A DNA stretch of 64,000 bases, taken from NCBI GenBank assembly GCA_014549065.1, contig JACDOX010000109.1:1399290-1463289 (forward strand). The letters run 5' to 3'. The DNA comes from Cardinalis cardinalis (lineage: Eukaryota; Chordata; Aves; Passeriformes; Cardinalidae). The notes under the pieces were generated by a model. The model was not told the DNA's origin and did no database searches. It worked only from the letters and a program-made list of their open reading frames with translations. Below, in pieces: positions 24,110-34,640 of this stretch. The position numbers were made by a program, and so were the translations under genes. Each line of letters starts with the position of its first letter. Within the stretch, counting starts at the first letter, position 1.

Positions 24110-24220
24110 CATCACAACAGGGCTTGCTTGAATCTCAGGGCCTAATCCTCCTGGTGCAAGCTGGAGTGAATCCATTTAACTCAGGGAATTTTGCCAGCTT
24201 ACATCAGATTGTGGCTATGT
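24110..24220. repeat. Palindromic old amniote repeat remnant
   Basis: GGCCTAATCCTCCTGGTGCA, then AGCTGGAGTGAATCCATTTA, then ACTCAGGGAATTTTGCCAGC, then TTACATCAGA. The arms TGGTGCAAGCTGG (24152-24164) and CCAGCTTACATCA (24194-24206) are reverse complements at 11 of 13 positions. The layout resembles a widely dispersed reptile/bird repeat with GGCCTGATCC, GTGTAA and CCATTGAA words. The family name is not certain; a non-autonomous DNA transposon or foldback element is possible. Confidence 0.5.
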
Positions 24221-25404
24221 TTAAGTGTAAGTCATTTAGAAATATGCAAGTACTTATTTGCAGCTATACTTTATGAATGAAGCAAATCANTCTGAAACCT
24301 ACCAGAATAGAGAGCATCCCAGTTAATATTTCCTTCNTGAAGGTACAAATGCGATTAGTGAATCACACTGTGATGCAGGAAATCCATCAAAAGGCATCAA
24401 AGTCCCCCCAGTCCATCTTTTGCCAAGAAGGGATATCCAGAAGATTGGTCACTGTGCTCACAATGGTGGCAGTCCAATGTGCCACCTGGAGAGAAACTGT
24501 ACAGGAGCAAAGGGGACCCTGCTCACCTGCAGCCTCCAGAACCTTCCACGTCCCAGCCCTGCTGCTCCACCCTCACCACCCCTGCATTCCCACTGGCTCC
24601 TTCCAGGGAACCCCACAGACTGAGGGGTGCAGATCCCTTGAAATAAACGGGGCCNTTTCAGATTTTATGGATGAGGATTTGGCCGTGGGATTCAGACAAG
24701 CCCTGGTCTGACAGTCTCATGAAAGAACTCAGATGAAAGTTGTATCTGGAAGGAACAAAACCTTGAACAAACACTGGCTCCTTCCTCACATTTCAGAACT
24801 GGTCNGCTCAGCTTCCAGAAGCCCAGACAATTTTGCAGTGTCAGGGACGAAGACCAACCATGATTTGTCTCACTGCTCTGATGGGCTGGTTCNGAATAGG
24901 CCCCTCATTTGAGAGTGAGCACAGATTGGGAATTATTTGTGATTCTTTATTTCTAGGGACAATTCCACTTCCCACACCCTAATTTCCAGCCCTGGAGGAC
25001 TGCTCTGACCTCAGCCCAGCCCCACAGCCCTGTATCCACAGGAACATTCCCCAGTCACGGGAACAGTCACAATGTAATGAGTAAGTGCATTTCCCCAGGA
25101 AGGGGAGACTGTTCAGAACTTGAAGAAGAAAAAGGGTNATTACCTGGATTGAACATAGTTCAGCAGGTTGGAAGAAGCAGCAGCAGCTCCCTGAAAAAGA
25201 AGGAAAAGGGAAATAAGTTTTCAGACCCAGGGACCAGCAGCTCTTTCACTGTCTTTTGGCAGTAGCCTCTAGAACCTCANTGCAATGGTCTCCAAACAGA
25301 CCAAAACCTCCAGGTAATATCTGAACATCAAGAAAACAGTGTTACCTAATGGAGCCCTGAGTAAGAGAAATACTCATTTTGTTCTGTGTTTTGTTGTTAT
25401 TTTG
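24221..25404. other. Unique non-coding interval
   Basis: Short open frames only, several broken by Ns. No repeat, RNA gene or exon is recognised. Confidence 0.55.
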
Positions 25405-25550
25405 GGGTTTTTAACATCCTTTGCACTCGATAATTGTTTCCCTTAGCGAAAGCGGTCACGTAATATAAGGTGCAGGCAAAAGAGCTACATTAAAAGCCAT
25501 AATTACTGCTGTTTCACAATTAGTAGTTCTATTTGAAGATGTTTTGAGTA
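25405..25550. promoter_or_regulatory. Candidate enhancer-like island
   Basis: Contains CACTCGATAATTGTTTCCC, TTAGCGAAAGCGGTCACGTA (four CpGs within about 20 bases), AAAGCCATAATTACTGC and CACAATTAGTAG. TAATTG, ATAATTAC and CAATTAG cores cluster with CACGTAA. CpGs in such an AT-rich context are rare elsewhere in the window. It is non-coding. Confidence 0.4.
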
Positions 25551-26073
25551 AGATTTATGGTATGTTCTCTAATTTTTAATTTCTAATTATGAGGAAGAAA
25601 CTTAGCCTTGAGTATTTCTTCTCTAAAAAGTTTAAAATAACATATAGCACAGTTTTGGTCTGTAGAGACGGATACAAAAACAGGAAAAAACATGTAGGAA
25701 GAAAAGGATAAGTTTTTTTGTGTGTGTATAAGCAAGGTTTAAATAGAATAATTAAATTTACCATAATCAATAAAATGTGTTAGTCGAGTTTATTGAAGTG
25801 GCTATTTCCCATTGCATAATTTCCCTGGGGAACTTTCATTTTTAATTCAAAAATAAAAAAATAATAATTAAAAAAACAAACCCCTGAGCACTTACTGTAA
25901 ATATGCCAGCATATGTGTGAGGTTAAGAAAAGCACGAGCCTACACCCAGGAATCAAAGAGGGGCTTACCACTGCTTTGACACTAATTGTAAAAACTGAAC
26001 ATTTTCTAGAACCATAATCAAATCTTAACTGCCATGGGGGACTCATTCAGCAGCTCACAGTAATTCTAATAAG
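25551..26073. other. AT-rich non-coding sequence with A-rich tract
   Basis: Strongly AT-rich, including a low-complexity AAATAAAAAAATAATAATT tract at about 25840-25882 and a TGTGTGT run near 25720. No gene is seen. Confidence 0.65.
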
Positions 26074-26125
26074 ATGCAGAGCCTTTCACCTTTAGGTCAC
26101 CAGTTCAAACCCACTTTGGGTTGGG
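26074..26125 (+). mobile_element. Possible tRNA-derived SINE remnant
   Basis: GCCTTTCACCTTTAGGTCAC is followed by CAGTTCAAACCCACTTTGGG. The word AGTTCAAACCC (26102-26112) resembles the B box of a tRNA-type Pol III promoter, GGTTCAAANCC. I recall similar CACCT-AGGTCAC-GTTCAAA-CCAG stretches from turtle and crocodile repeats, but the family is not certain. No A box or full cloverleaf is visible, so it is not a tRNA gene. Confidence 0.4.
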
Positions 26126-27179
26126 TAGTAAACAGGAGGCAAATCCTGAGCCCTGTGAAGTGCCAGAGCATCCAGAGGAGATACCAGAGCAGCTTTGGGG
26201 CAGGAGCTGGGAAGAGTTTTCTCCTGCCATCCACGATTTCCCTGGGATTGATGCACCCACCTCNTTGGAGGGCTCATCCCACCTCCCTAGGCCTCAGACC
26301 CTTCCTTCTGCTCCTTTTCCTCCATTTCAGCCAGAGTCACCCCAGGTGCCCCAGTGCTCCTACCCCAGAGACCCTGGAACTGCCANGGGGTTTTCCAACA
26401 CTTCTGTAATGCCCCTCCCAAGAAATCAGCAATGACAGTATCACCTCTGTCCCACTTCCATAATTCCTCTTCATTAAGGGTTCATTTCCTTGAGCACCTC
26501 ATGGAAAGCAAACTGATCAAACAGGAGCTGGAACTATCAGNCCCTGCCCCTGCTGACCTGTGGCTTCACCACAAACAGCCCTGCCAACCCCAGCAGCTCT
26601 TGGGACCCAAAGCTGAGCCCTCACCTCAGCATTTGCAGGTNGAACTCCTTGGGTCACTCTGAGCTGCTCCTACAGGAAGTCCCAGCTCCAGCTGAGGCCC
26701 TGGCACTGCCTACAGCCCCACAGAGGCTGAAGTTCTGGGACAAGCACCCGCTGCTACCCTGCTGCACCGAGGCCTGGGTGGGTGCGCGTGTCCTCCTTGA
26801 GGAAGCCATGGATGTTGGTGCTCCAGGCTGTGTGAGTACCAAACAAGAGCAGCCTGCAGACAGANCTGCCTCCTGCACGGATGGCAGCTGTCCCTCAGAC
26901 ACAGCCCAGAGGTGGCTGCTTTGTGGCTGNAGGATGCAGCCCCAGCTTGCAGGCTGCCATGGTGTTTGCAGTTCTCTGCGTGTGTGTGAGGGAACAGAAT
27001 CATCTGAGGTCTTAATTGTGTCTCGTGTTACTACAGCAGAGAAGTTGAGGAGTCCAAGGAACAATTCATTCATTGTCCTCTACACATCTGGGTAAGTGTT
27101 TCCTCCTTGGATTAGGCTGTACCAGCGTGTTCCCTCGCTGCTCACCACAAGCCAGCAGTGCCAATTTCCCTCCGTGGCA
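26126..27179. other. Unique non-coding interval, GC-richer
   Basis: Overlapping open frames on both strands (up to 148 codons at 26649-27095) reflect GC-rich composition. None resembles a known protein. Confidence 0.55.
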
Positions 27180-27310
27180 GCTCCAGTGACAGCTGTTTAC
27201 TTGGAAGCTCATGAATTTGATATATGGGTGCTAGCCACAAATGAATGGAATGCTTTCCAGATGCAACGTCTTTAAATATTCAAAAAGCCAAAAAGCACTA
27301 AGCTGTCTTG
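27180..27310. promoter_or_regulatory. Candidate regulatory island
   Basis: Contains CTCATGAATTTGATATATGG, GCTAGCCACAAATGAATGGA, ATGCTTTCCAGATGCAACGTC and TTTAAATATTCAAAA. TGGAATG (27246-27252) matches a TEAD core. The block is AT-rich between GC-richer neighbours and non-coding. Confidence 0.33.
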
Positions 27311-28034
27311 GCCATTTTTTTTTCTCTCAACTCTGGATGTCTCTCAGAGAAGATGTAAACACAATTCCTTGTGCCACTGGCCAGAATGCTTCAGATGTTT
27401 GAAAGGCCAGCACTGGCATGAGGAGCTGGGTGGGAGATGGCTGATGGTCTTTGTCCCCTAAAGCCAAACNCAAAATGGCAAGAAAGAGCAAAATGAAGCA
27501 AAAGGAATCCTTGAGGCTGAGCCACAGGAGGTTGTCTCACCAGCCTGAGGGGCTGCATGTGTCAGCCTGGACCCCCAGCTCAGGGGAGCTGCACAAGCTC
27601 CAAGGAGTGGCTTCCCAAAACATCTGCAGAGCCTCATCTGGAATAGTTTAAAGCAACAATAGCAGTCTGCTGAGGTTGTTTAGTGGGCAGTGGACCAGGA
27701 CCACCAAAATGCCTTGAACCTCTCCTGGCCAGCTGTTACCTAGAAGCCCTTCTGGGCAGAGGAGTGGAGACCGAGCTCAGAACTGGAGACAAGACCTTCC
27801 CAGGTGTGTCTTTCTGTCCAGCCCAACTTTCAACAATGGCATCGCATCCTCAGTCTGCATCCATAGCCACCCTAGTGCCAGGGACTGGCACAAAAACAGC
27901 TTCGAGGGCCAAGTTCAGCATTCAGGCGTGAGCAAACTTNCCTTGGGAGTGGGGTAGCTTTGACTGTTACCTTTTCAGCTGGAAGCTGACAAGAGTCAGG
28001 CTGAAGGCCTGGAGAAGTGGAATGGCTGCCTGAA
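27311..28034. other. Unique non-coding interval
   Basis: No gene or repeat is recognised. Open frames are under 85 codons on the plus strand and are crossed by minus-strand frames. Confidence 0.55.
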
Positions 28035-28235
28035 GCTGTGTGGGGATGATTGATACACCGAGAGCGCGCCAGCAAGCGCAACTCGCTTCTTGGCCAACTT
28101 ACATCACTTTTGCTTCCCTCCTTGCATTTTCTTTGGCATTTTCTTCTTTGCATTTACTTATTTTCTTCCACTGAAGTTTAACATGATCCGGACAGTTGAG
28201 CTACCAGGATATGGATTTTCTATCCAGTAATTAAA
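28035..28235. promoter_or_regulatory. Candidate regulatory island with CpG cluster
   Basis: GATTGATACACCGAGAGCGC is followed by GCCAGCAAGCGCAACTCGC, about six CpGs in 35 bases, then AT-rich pyrimidine-strand sequence with CTTTGCATTT and CCAGTAATTAAAGGG. CpG retention in an otherwise CpG-poor area is the main reason for the call. Confidence 0.33.
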
Positions 28236-28379
28236 GGGAGGAACTTTCTTACATATTTTATCTACTTAAAAATACCAACAAACATGGGCAGTGTGGCCTT
28301 AGATTGGAGGAGGGCAGGGGAGAGCTCCAAGAAGCCCTGTCTGAATCTGAAACCAGTTCAAGCCTGAAATGCTGCCTGT
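28236..28379. other. Unremarkable spacer
   Basis: No feature is seen. Confidence 0.4.
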
Positions 28380-28520
28380 TTGAAGATTTCTCCTTTATTC
28401 CCTCCAATGCTGTTATTAATTAGAGAATGAATAGCCATTACAGTTATCAGCAACTTCATGAAACGGAAAAATTCAAGTTCATTATCTTATGGGAAGAAAA
28501 TAAACATAATTTTNCAAGGT
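28380..28520. promoter_or_regulatory. Candidate regulatory island (weak)
   Basis: GCTGTTATTAATTAGAGAAT, ATAGCCATTACAGTTATCAGC and TCATTATCTTATGGG give homeodomain- and GATA-like words in a short AT-rich block. The call is weak. Confidence 0.25.
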
Positions 28521-30699
28521 TTTTAAAGCAACAACAGTAATAACAAACCACTCCAAACTTCAGTCCANAGGCAGAATGGACATCTGCTAGAAAAAAAATA
28601 TTATTTCCCCACCCACCACCCTCAAATTTAGGGATTTGTGGAATATGGGCCTTGCCTAAAGTTGCTTGGCAGAAATCCCCATCTTAAGTTCTTATTTAAT
28701 GAAATCATGTGGTAGTAAATCAAACACAGAAACAGGAATAAGTAAATCCACCACATCCTTTGNAAAAAGTATGGTTTGACTCTATCAGCCCAAGTTGCCT
28801 GAGCAGGGAATTATCTGTATTTGTCAACCAAAAAGCAATGACCCAGCAGTGACTGCCCACCTTTTGTGTTCCCCTCTGAACACCACATGAAAGTCAGTGT
28901 CAAGCACCAGGAGGGGAAGCAGGCAAAGAAAGGGAGAGCAAAACCAACATCATGTTATAAAACCCAGGAGGCTGTCATGGTTTAGTACCTACTAAAGCCA
29001 ACAGAAATCTTTGCCAGATCCTCTCTCTGTGGTCTTCTCCATGCCCTTGGTGCACTCATGAACTCCAGAGCCTGAGAGAGGTCCTGGGCAGACTCTGTCA
29101 CCTGAGAAATTCATTATTTGGTCCTACAGAAACCCTCTCTGTTGAACTGACANTATTTGCAATGATTGATCCCTACTAAGTTACATTTCCATTTTCTGTC
29201 CCATCTTGCCTCTCTTCCCCAGCATAGAGAGAGTTGAATTTTGCTGCCCAAAAACTCTATGGAAAAAGTAAGGTCGGCAAAATTTTCAACTTTTTTTTTG
29301 AAGGAAACTTAGGTGTCACCTGGAAAGTCATGAAAAAAACCACTTTTCTTGTCAACATTTGCCTTAGGGGTATGAAAACATGGATTTCATCCACTGATAT
29401 GTCCAAGAAAGCAATTGCAAAAGAGAGATCATCAAACAGTATGTACAAGGGAGTGATCTTGTAGAAAGCAGTGGAAAAGTGCATTGTACCAGATGCTGCT
29501 AGGTCCCATTTTGGTCCCAGTCCACTGGGATTGCTGCTTTACTCACAGCTGCCACTTGGAATTAGCTTGGTCACTCAACCACGTGTGGAACCCCTCACAT
29601 CTCCAGCTTTTACAACGACAAATACACCAAATTTGGTATCCTACCTCATCTCCTGACAGTGCCAACCTCTAATTTAAGGTTCTTATTTTTATAACTTGGA
29701 CATACTAAGATCATGGTGTCATGCCTGTCGTGTGTCCTGGATCCATAATTGTTTTGGAGTTGTGATTCATGACTGTGAAATCCACGTGAAANGAACTTCC
29801 CAGAAATCCCAGGACTTCTCAGAATCCCTCACTGAAGGCCATTTAAGAAGATATGACTCTGTAATTAACATTTTCTGAGGGAGTTAAAAAATATAAACAG
29901 CTCAAACGTGGCATTTTTACAACCTTAATAAACCCAAAGGCAGCATTTACCAGGTACACACTTTAAGGACAATAAAAAGGTCACTATGGAGGACTTCATT
30001 TGAACTTNCTTTAGTTTGTATTTGAACTATTTTTTGTTTGGGCTGAAATTTCCCCTGTATTAAATTCACAGCCCAATTCTAAACAACCAAAAAACCAAAC
30101 CAAAACAAAAATCAAAAACAAAACCCCCAGACATTCTGAAATTAGCAAATACTCAAGTATTATCATTCTTACACTAAGAAATGTTCTTGTTTATTTAAAT
30201 TTTAAATTCTGTTTGTTTGCAAACGCTTTTTCTTTCACTAAAATGGTAAATTCCAAACATTTGGTGCTGAACAAGTGATGCTTTCTAATTGTAATTTTTT
30301 TCTCCTTTATGCCATTTACTGAAAAAACCCAAAATTGAGGAAAATCATTTGCTCCTGCACTGTCCCCCCTTCAGAGGGTGCCCTGCCATGACCATGAGCT
30401 CCAGTGCCCGGTGAGATACGATGCTCTGGGGTTAGGACTCGGGCTTCCCGGGCTCCACTGACCCCACTGCAGAGTGAGGAGGAGATGAATTTGGAAGGAG
30501 CCTTCTGAGCTGACTGAGCTCCCCTCCTGTGGCAGCGGGCCCTGGTGCAGCCATCNGGGTGGAAGTGGGTCCCATGTAACCCTACTCGAGCTCCACAGCA
30601 CCACAAGCATTACCTTTTATGGCTCCTGNAGAATACTGGGGGATACTAATTTTACAGGTGCATTCTAGCAAACTGCAGTTCCTAATATCAGAATGCCAT
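28521..30699. other. Unique AT-rich non-coding interval
   Basis: No gene is seen. It includes an A/C low-complexity tract at 30083-30127 made of runs of CAAAAAACCAAACC and ACAAAAATC type, and AT-rich sequence from 30170 to 30310. The TGTCATGGTTTAG word at 28975 resembles the start of some avian LTRs but no LTR could be followed. Confidence 0.6.
30083..30127. repeat. A/C-rich low-complexity tract
   Basis: Irregular AACCAAA-type repeats on the plus strand, with no G and little T. A similar tract lies at 57512-57555. These are simple-sequence DNA. Confidence 0.8.
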
Positions 30700-30900
30700 T
30701 AAAAATAATGCACTCCTTATGCCCAGGCAGTTAATTTAATATTAAATCAATAAAACATTTACTAGAGCTGGTCAGGGGCCGGGTTGCTGACAGCAGACTC
30801 AGCTCACGGCAACAAACGTCTCCTCACCCTTTGCAGACAGCTGCTGGTTTATTGTGGAAGACGTCTTTGGTCCTGACAAATAGCCTCCCTAAGCCCTAAT
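30700..30900. promoter_or_regulatory. Candidate regulatory island
   Basis: GTTAATTTAATATTAAATCA with AATAAAACATTTACTAG is followed by a CpG-containing half with GGGCCGGG, CTCACGGCAACAAACGTC and GAAGACGTC. TGCTGA (30785-30790) and TCAGC (30799-30803) are MAF-like half-sites, with a wider gap than a standard MARE. It is non-coding. Confidence 0.33.
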
Positions 30901-32229
30901 GAGTGCAGAAATTCAAAACATTTGTGGGACATTTATTAGCAGGAAAATACACCAGCCTTTTGGGAGATTTGGATCGACAGCAGCAATCAGCTGTGGGCCG
31001 AGTTCAGTCCAGCATGTGTAGGGAACACAAAATTACTTTCTTGGCTACAGGGAAAGGGATCGGAGCTTTTTCCAGTTGGTTTCATCTCTGGGATATGGAG
31101 ACCGGGGAGGAAGCTTTTCCCCATGATGAATTTTCATGGGTGGAGTCATTTTACACTCCACCAGGTTCCCAACAAAGTCCTGAGATGGCAGAGGTCACAG
31201 GATGGGATCCATCACATCCTATCTAATGTTGAACATGAGCACGGCCACCTTCCCCTCCCTGTGGTGGCTTCCAAATTAATTCAAGCACAAAAGACAGGAT
31301 TTTGCCAGCATGCCTGACAGGCAATGTGGTACAGTGACATTAAGAGGTAAAATTAGGGAACTGTTTTGTTCTTTTTTAGCTTTGGTTTGGTTTTCAGCTT
31401 ATTTTCATAAAAGAATAGAGGTCAACTTTCTACCAAGGATCTGAGAAGCAAAGCGGAACTTTTAGAGCAACTGCAAGTGACACATTAAATAAATAACAAC
31501 AACAAAAAAGATTNAAAACAGGAAGAAAACAAAAAGTACCAAAATGGAGAGAACTGACCAAGCTCCCAGGGAGCAACAATCTGGCACTTCTCTCTGAAGA
31601 ACGAGCAGATATCTTCTACCCAAGTGGTTTTGTGTGGAAAGTGCAATTACTTGAAAAATCCCTGCAGAAGCTGTTTCCCATCACTGTTCTCAGAAGGCTG
31701 GATCTGCCCTGAGCTGACAGAGCTCCAGGGACCTATGGCCAAGGTCCTTGACTCAAGCAAGCAGATTTGGGACATGATTTCCAGCAGAGTGGCAGGAAGC
31801 AGTGCTTTCGGCACAGTGCCCCAAAGCCCGTCCCGCACCTTGTCTCCAGCACTGAGCGCACAGGCACTGGCATGGCTGTGGATCGTCTGGCCCAGCAGGT
31901 GTCTGCCTGGAGGCCAAGGTGCTCCCTGTGCCTCCNCTGAGCCCCGAGGCCCCGGGATGAGCAGGGAATGCCCAGCTCTGACTTGTCCTGACCCCGCTGG
32001 TGCTGTCTGTGTGAGGAGTGGCCCTGCCCGCTCACAGAAACGCTTCAGCCAGAACCCACAGAGCCAAGCCTGGCCAGAATTAATGTTCAACTCAGTCCCT
32101 GGGAGCTTCCCTTGGACATCAGCATTCCAGCACATCTAAGAGGATGAAAACAAATTTCATGCCATGAAAGCAGAAATCTGGGTGAGGTCTGGGAGCAGAG
32201 TTAGGATGTGGTTTCCATAAACTCTCAGT
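30901..32229. other. Unique non-coding interval
   Basis: The open frame at 31624-32139 (171 codons) is matched by a 162-codon frame on the opposite strand in the same GC-rich DNA and resembles nothing known, so neither is called. The A/C tract near 31491-31520 is low complexity. Confidence 0.6.
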
Positions 32230-32320
32230 GCTGGCTTAACTGCTCTGATTATAGTCCAGGGGTAAGAGAGTCCCACTGACTTCAACAGGAGAAGAATTAG
32301 GGCAGAACCAAGTGGTTTTG
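32230..32320. repeat. Remnant of an old amniote interspersed repeat
   Basis: GGCTTAACTGCTCTGATTAT, then AGTCCAGGGGTAAGAGAGTC, then CCACTGACTTCAACAGGAGA, then AGAATTAGGGC. This follows a dispersed reptile/bird pattern with CCCACTGACTTCAATGGGAGTAGAATTAGGGC-like words, in a worn copy. It is probably related to the remnant at 12880. Confidence 0.5.
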
Positions 32321-34156
32321 AAAAATCCCACCCTTGGAGTTATATAATGTAGAAAATAAGAATCACATGCCAACCTTCAGAAGGAAAACTGGTCCATTAA
32401 ANTGCACATCATTATTTCAGCCCCCATTTTTAACTGGAGGATTTGTGGCACTGATAGATGCGGCCTGATGGTGGCTGGGGACTGGCCTCTGCCTGGGGAG
32501 AGCCAAATTTCACTGGGGACACTCACAAGGCTGTCACAAGGCAGCTGAAAGCAATGTGTTGAGATTTCTTTCATTAAAAAATATGTATTTTTAAAAATCC
32601 AAACATATTTATAGAGGGAAAGAACTTTCCATCAAAAGGAAACCAAAATCTCCTACGCCCACCTAACAGCCCATTCCTATGTTCTTGTGTTCTTCCTGAT
32701 TTATGACAAAAACATCTCTGGAAACCAAACAAAAAAACATCTTCATTCCACCTTGCCTTTGGAATGAACTCTACAAAAATTGCACTGGAAAATGTAGGCT
32801 AAAGCCTTTTTCACCAGCAGCCTTTGATAGGGAGGTGCCAGTGTCCCTGCTGGGACAGAGGCAGCAGGTGGGACATGGTGTGATGCAGAGCTGCAGGGGC
32901 AGGACTCACTGCTCCAATCTGGAACACGTTATTCACCTGCCCATCTTGCAGGAGAGAAGGAAGAGTAGGACAAAAATGTTATTTAGAGGCTGAAAACCCC
33001 CAGCTGTTCCCTGAAGCAGGGCTTTGGAGCACATCACCACTTCCTCAGGAGGACAAAGTAGGAAGCAGAGAGTGAGGTGGTTTCCAAAGGGTGGCCAGGG
33101 CTGGGGGTCACACAGAGACAAACACAGAGCCTCTGGTGTTTGTCCCCAGGTGTGTGGGGACCCTCGATGCGACTGTGAGTCAGGAATGACTCCCAGAGAG
33201 GACAGAACTGGGGCAGCTCAAAGAGAGGAAGAGGACAAGCAGGACACCATGGCATCCTGGCTGTGCAAGAGGAGATGCTCCTGGCTCTATTCCAGCACCA
33301 GCAGGGCAGAAAGCAAGGGCAGTGCACTATTTCAAGGATTTGCCATCACCAGGGCTGGAGGGAAATGGCCACTGACCTGTTCCTCTCCTACCCCAAGTAC
33401 TGCAGCTGAATGTGGGACCTCCCCACGTGTCTTGACTGCAAAGTGCTGTCACCTTTTCCCAATGCTGTCAGCAGAGCACTCATCAAGCTGGGATCAGGCT
33501 GGGATAGAAACTGTGCCTGAGCTTTGGGGCACTGCAGTTAAGTCCTCCCATTGCTCCCAGCTCCCTGCTGGTCTCTCTCTGCCCTGCCCTGCTCCCAGAC
33601 ACACTGACTGTGTTTTGCTGGTGCCCTGGCATCTGCTGGGCTCACTGCTGCAGGCTCCTGTCTCCTGAACCCTCACCCACACCCTCCACACAGGGTCCTT
33701 GTCAGCAGAAATGTCCCGTGGGTCAGGCTCAGCTGGTGACAGCTCTGCAAAGCCAGGTCTGGTCTGTGCTCCCACCACTGCACAGCCACTGAGTGGGAAA
33801 AGAGGCACCATGAACAAGTCATGAACAGGGCTGGGCACAGAGATTGGAGCCCCAGGGGGATGCTACCACCCTGCCCAGGTTTAGGCTCCTCACTCACCTC
33901 CGAGGGCACAGTGGGGGTTTCTCAGCCCTGTCCTGAGGAGCCCAGCTGAGGCTCCTGGCACCCATGACCCAACCAGGATCTTCATCTGCCACGAGATGCC
34001 AGCCCAGAGGCTTTAGGGCAAAGGATGCTTTTATCAAATGTTTTTGCCATAGCAGACACAGGGAGCTCTTGGCTGGGTCACTCCACTCTTTCCCNTGCTT
34101 TATTTGCACAGATGTTTTTGCCAAGGCTTGTCATCAGCCTGGGGAGGGGGCAGTTG
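32321..34156. other. Unique non-coding interval, GC-richer in part
   Basis: Contains a 214-codon open frame (33024-33668) whose translation is rich in Ser, Gly, Arg and Cys, shows no domain, and overlaps minus-strand frames. It is considered chance. No repeat is recognised. Confidence 0.6.
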
Positions 34157-34192
34157 AAAAAAAAAAATAAAAATAATAAAAATGACCGAACA
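34157..34192. repeat. A-rich tract
   Basis: A11 followed by TAAAAATAATAAAAATGA, low-complexity DNA. No polyadenylation hexamer precedes it closely on the plus strand, so a retroposed tail is not indicated. Confidence 0.85.
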
Positions 34193-34640
34193 AGTTGAAG
34201 AAATTGCAAACAGTAAATCTGGCGCTCACTAGGCTGAGCCCAATAATTTGCTGAGGTTGTACTTTTCAGATTCGGTTTTAGGCTCTTGTAAATTTTCAGT
34301 TATTTTTAACCCACCTTTCTGAGTGAGCCTAGGAATGAGAAAGTAATTGTTTCATCAACTCGGGCTATATAAATCTCCTTGGGGTTTATTATTTGCTGTT
34401 TCATTTTACTGGCACAAGAGCTCCTAGGAAAGTACAATAACCCACTCCTTGATTTACAGCTTGGAGCAGGAGCACGCTGAAAACCTGAGCGCGCAGCACC
34501 TGAGGAAAAGTGCTCCAAGTTAATTGAAAAGCTTCAGGAAACTGGAATTCCTCGCAGTGATACTGTCACATGCGTCAGCCACCAGATGTAACTCCAATTT
34601 TCTGCCTTCATAATAAGAATCCAATTGATATCCCCAGAAA
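34193..34640. promoter_or_regulatory. Candidate regulatory island(s)
   Basis: Two adjacent blocks. The first has TCTGGCGCTCACTAGGC, CCCAATAATTTGCTG and GATTCGGTTTTAGG. The second has GTAATTGTTTCATC, CTATATAAAT (TATATAAA at 34366-34373), GAGCGCGCAGCACC, AAGTTAATTGAAAAGC, CACATGCGTCAGCCACC and AATCCAATTGATATC. Retained CpGs and clustered AATT-core words set both apart from their flanks. The TATA-like word has no CpG-rich or coding sequence just downstream and is not called a promoter by itself. Confidence 0.35.

Noticed and set aside
28975..29150. TGTCATGGTTTAG word resembling the start of an avian LTR
   Set aside because: No polyadenylation signal, terminal CA end, second LTR or target duplication could be followed. 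The similar TGTCATGGACTG at 48983 also leads nowhere.
31624..32139. Overlapping open frames of 171 (plus) and 162 (minus) codons
   Set aside because: Both strands are open over the same GC-rich stretch, which points to low stop-codon frequency and not to a gene.
33024..33668. 214-codon plus-strand open frame
   Set aside because: Composition-driven Ser/Gly/Arg/Cys-rich translation with no family likeness, and opposite-strand frames in the same DNA.
34366..34373. TATATAAA as a core promoter
   Set aside because: No CpG-rich leader, initiator or exon-like sequence follows; it is kept only as part of a wider candidate island.
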